Shown here: positions 63,211 to 64,000 of the stretch, piece by piece | Layout: every line of letters starts with the position of its first letter | Position numbering within the stretch: position 1 is the first letter of the stretch | DNA from: Microbacterium maritypicum MF109 | Lineage (GTDB): Bacteria > Actinomycetota > Actinomycetes > Actinomycetales > Microbacteriaceae | Direction of reading: 5' to 3' | DNA length: 64,000 nt | Assembly: GCF_000455825.1 (NCBI RefSeq) | Contig: NZ_ATAO01000179.1 | Coordinates: forward strand, 1-64,000 | The notes under the pieces: model-generated | Seen by the model: the letters and a program-made list of their open reading frames with translations, nothing else | Told to the model about the DNA's origin: nothing | The model's database searches: none | Translations under genes and position numbers: made by a program

Positions 63211-63495
63211 ATGACAACGCAGCACACGAGCGGCTCGAAGGCCGCCCCGACGAAGATCATCACGACCAACACGGGCCGCATCCTGCGGGTGAGCGCCGAT
63301 GCGGAATCCGTTCCGACACCGCCCGTCGCCACACCGGCCGCTTCGGTGGTCGATCCGGCTCGCCGGGCCGACGTGCTCTTCCGTGTGCGTCGAGACGAGG
63401 GACACGAGATCAGCGCCTGGTGGATGATCGGCGCGTTCCTCGCGACCAGCGGTCTCGTCATCCTGCTGCTCAGCGGCGTTCCCGGCATCGCCTGA
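63211..63495 (+). CDS. Small tail-anchored hypothetical membrane protein
   Basis: 94-residue protein I do not recognise. A flexible Thr/Pro/Val-rich N-terminal half (TNTGRILRVSADAESVPTPP) is followed by ADVLFRVRRDEGHEISAWWM and one C-terminal membrane helix (MIGAFLATSGLVILLLSGVPG). AGGAGGG upstream is a good ribosome site. The 180-base gap to glpX holds ACAATTGT, an 8-bp palindrome, at about 63144, possibly part of its promoter. Confidence 0.72.
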   Translation: MTTQHTSGSKAAPTKIITTNTGRILRVSADAESVPTPPVATPAASVVDPARRADVLFRVRRDEGHEISAWWMIGAFLATSGLVILLLSGVPGIA

Positions 63496-63525
63496 GGGCC
63501 GTCCCCGGTCGCTGATCCGCCCGCA

Positions 63526-64000
63526 TCATCCCTCGTCGAGTCGATGCCGCACGTCGCCGACGTCCGCACGGACCGTCTCGCCACGCGTGGCCTCGAGAGC
63601 GGCGATCCCGCCGGTCTGCGACGCATGATCGCCGGAGGCGGTGTCATCCGTCGTGAGGAGCTCAGGTGCGGTGAATCTTCTGGCTGCGCCCACCGTGGTG
63701 GCAGATGCGGTCGCGAGCGCAGAGGCATCGACGCCTGGGAACTGGCGGGCGGTGACGAGCACGCGCGTCTCGAGTGAGCCGGCGAATCGGTTGTAGCTGT
63801 CGACGGTGCGCTCCAGCGCCCGACGCAGGTCGTCGGCATGCCCGGCGAGCGTACCCAGCCGGTCGTACAGCTGTGTGCCGAGGGCGAGCAGCGTGCGCGC
63901 CTCGGTCGACACCTCCTGCTGCGTCCAGGTGAAGGCGACGGTCTTCAGCACCGCCCAGAGGTTGACGGGGGAGGCGAGCGCCACCCGGCGGCTGAACGCA
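63526..64000 (-). CDS. rmuC: RmuC-family protein (partial, N-terminus off the right edge)
   Basis: C-terminal ~157 residues of a RmuC-type protein, a family tied to limiting recombination at inverted repeats. The piece RRVALASPVNLWAVLKTVAFTWTQQ matches the core end (ASPxNLxALLRTVAxxWxQ), followed by the helical block RTLLALGTQLYDRLGTLAGHADDLRRALERTVDSYNRFAGSLETRVLVTARQF in pieces. A disordered tail ends the protein. The frame is open to the right window edge, so the nuclease-like N-terminal part lies outside. Confidence 0.87.
   Translation of the reverse strand, partial: AFSRRVALASPVNLWAVLKTVAFTWTQQEVSTEARTLLALGTQLYDRLGTLAGHADDLRRALERTVDSYNRFAGSLETRVLVTARQFPGVDASALATASATTVGAARRFTAPELLTTDDTASGDHASQTGGIAALEATRGETVRADVGDVRHRLDEG

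Overview
The window is one contiguous 64 kb piece of a high-GC actinobacterial chromosome. Protein style, gene order and the many genes that seem to start without a leader all point to the family Microbacteriaceae, most likely Microbacterium; the genus is my inference. I see no insertion sequence, prophage, integrase, CRISPR array or rRNA. The content is mainly housekeeping with some accessory clusters.

Layout. 1-6.1 kb: ribD (cut by the left edge) behind an FMN riboswitch, an Fpg/Nei glycosylase, a GNAT acetyltransferase and mfd. 6.1-11.3 kb: a gamma-carbonic-anhydrase-like protein, a giant kinase-aminotransferase fusion and an amino acid permease. 11.4-21.2 kb: gdhA, ppc, nhaA, mazG, hisS, a GDSL hydrolase, a VOC protein and an AraC regulator. 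21.3-28.7 kb: an accessory ester-hydrolysis and uptake cluster (two alpha/beta hydrolases, MFS, CocE-type hydrolase, APC permease) opposite a LacI regulator. 28.7-32.4 kb: a DUF4442 protein, a GntR/DUF1648/CPBP-protease operon with a visible operator, and an O-methyltransferase. 32.5-37.9 kb: eno, ftsB, DUF501, an S8 protease and NDH-2. 38.0-39.9 kb: an apparent manganese (yybP-ykoY) riboswitch, an unrecognised protein, a DedA protein and a tRNA gene. 40-47.9 kb: a PLP racemase/aldolase-like protein plus lactone oxidase, LemA, a YcaQ-like protein, an AI-2E-family exporter and threonine ammonia-lyase. 48-59.9 kb: greA, DUF4307, hemolysin III, a cis-prenyltransferase, a class V aminotransferase, phoH, fumC, a beta carbonic anhydrase, DUF4245, xseB, xseA, ispH and an IclR regulator. 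This block keeps the order known from Mycobacterium. 60-64 kb: a candidate small RNA with three C-rich hairpin loops, DUF6264, fba, glpX and the end of rmuC.

How the genes work together. Central carbon metabolism is well represented: eno, fba and glpX (glycolysis and gluconeogenesis), ppc with beta carbonic anhydrase (anaplerosis), fumC (TCA cycle), gdhA (nitrogen assimilation) and NDH-2 (respiration). Two accessory clusters with their own regulators and operator-like palindromes stand out: LacI with the esterase/transport genes, and GntR with DUF1648/CPBP.

The most interesting observations are non-coding: a riboswitch-type leader in front of a protein of unknown function, a three-hairpin C-loop RNA between IclR and DUF6264, a perfect 16-bp hairpin that places the ftsB start codon at the first base of its loop, and a uniform TANNNT-N6-start pattern on at least fifteen genes.
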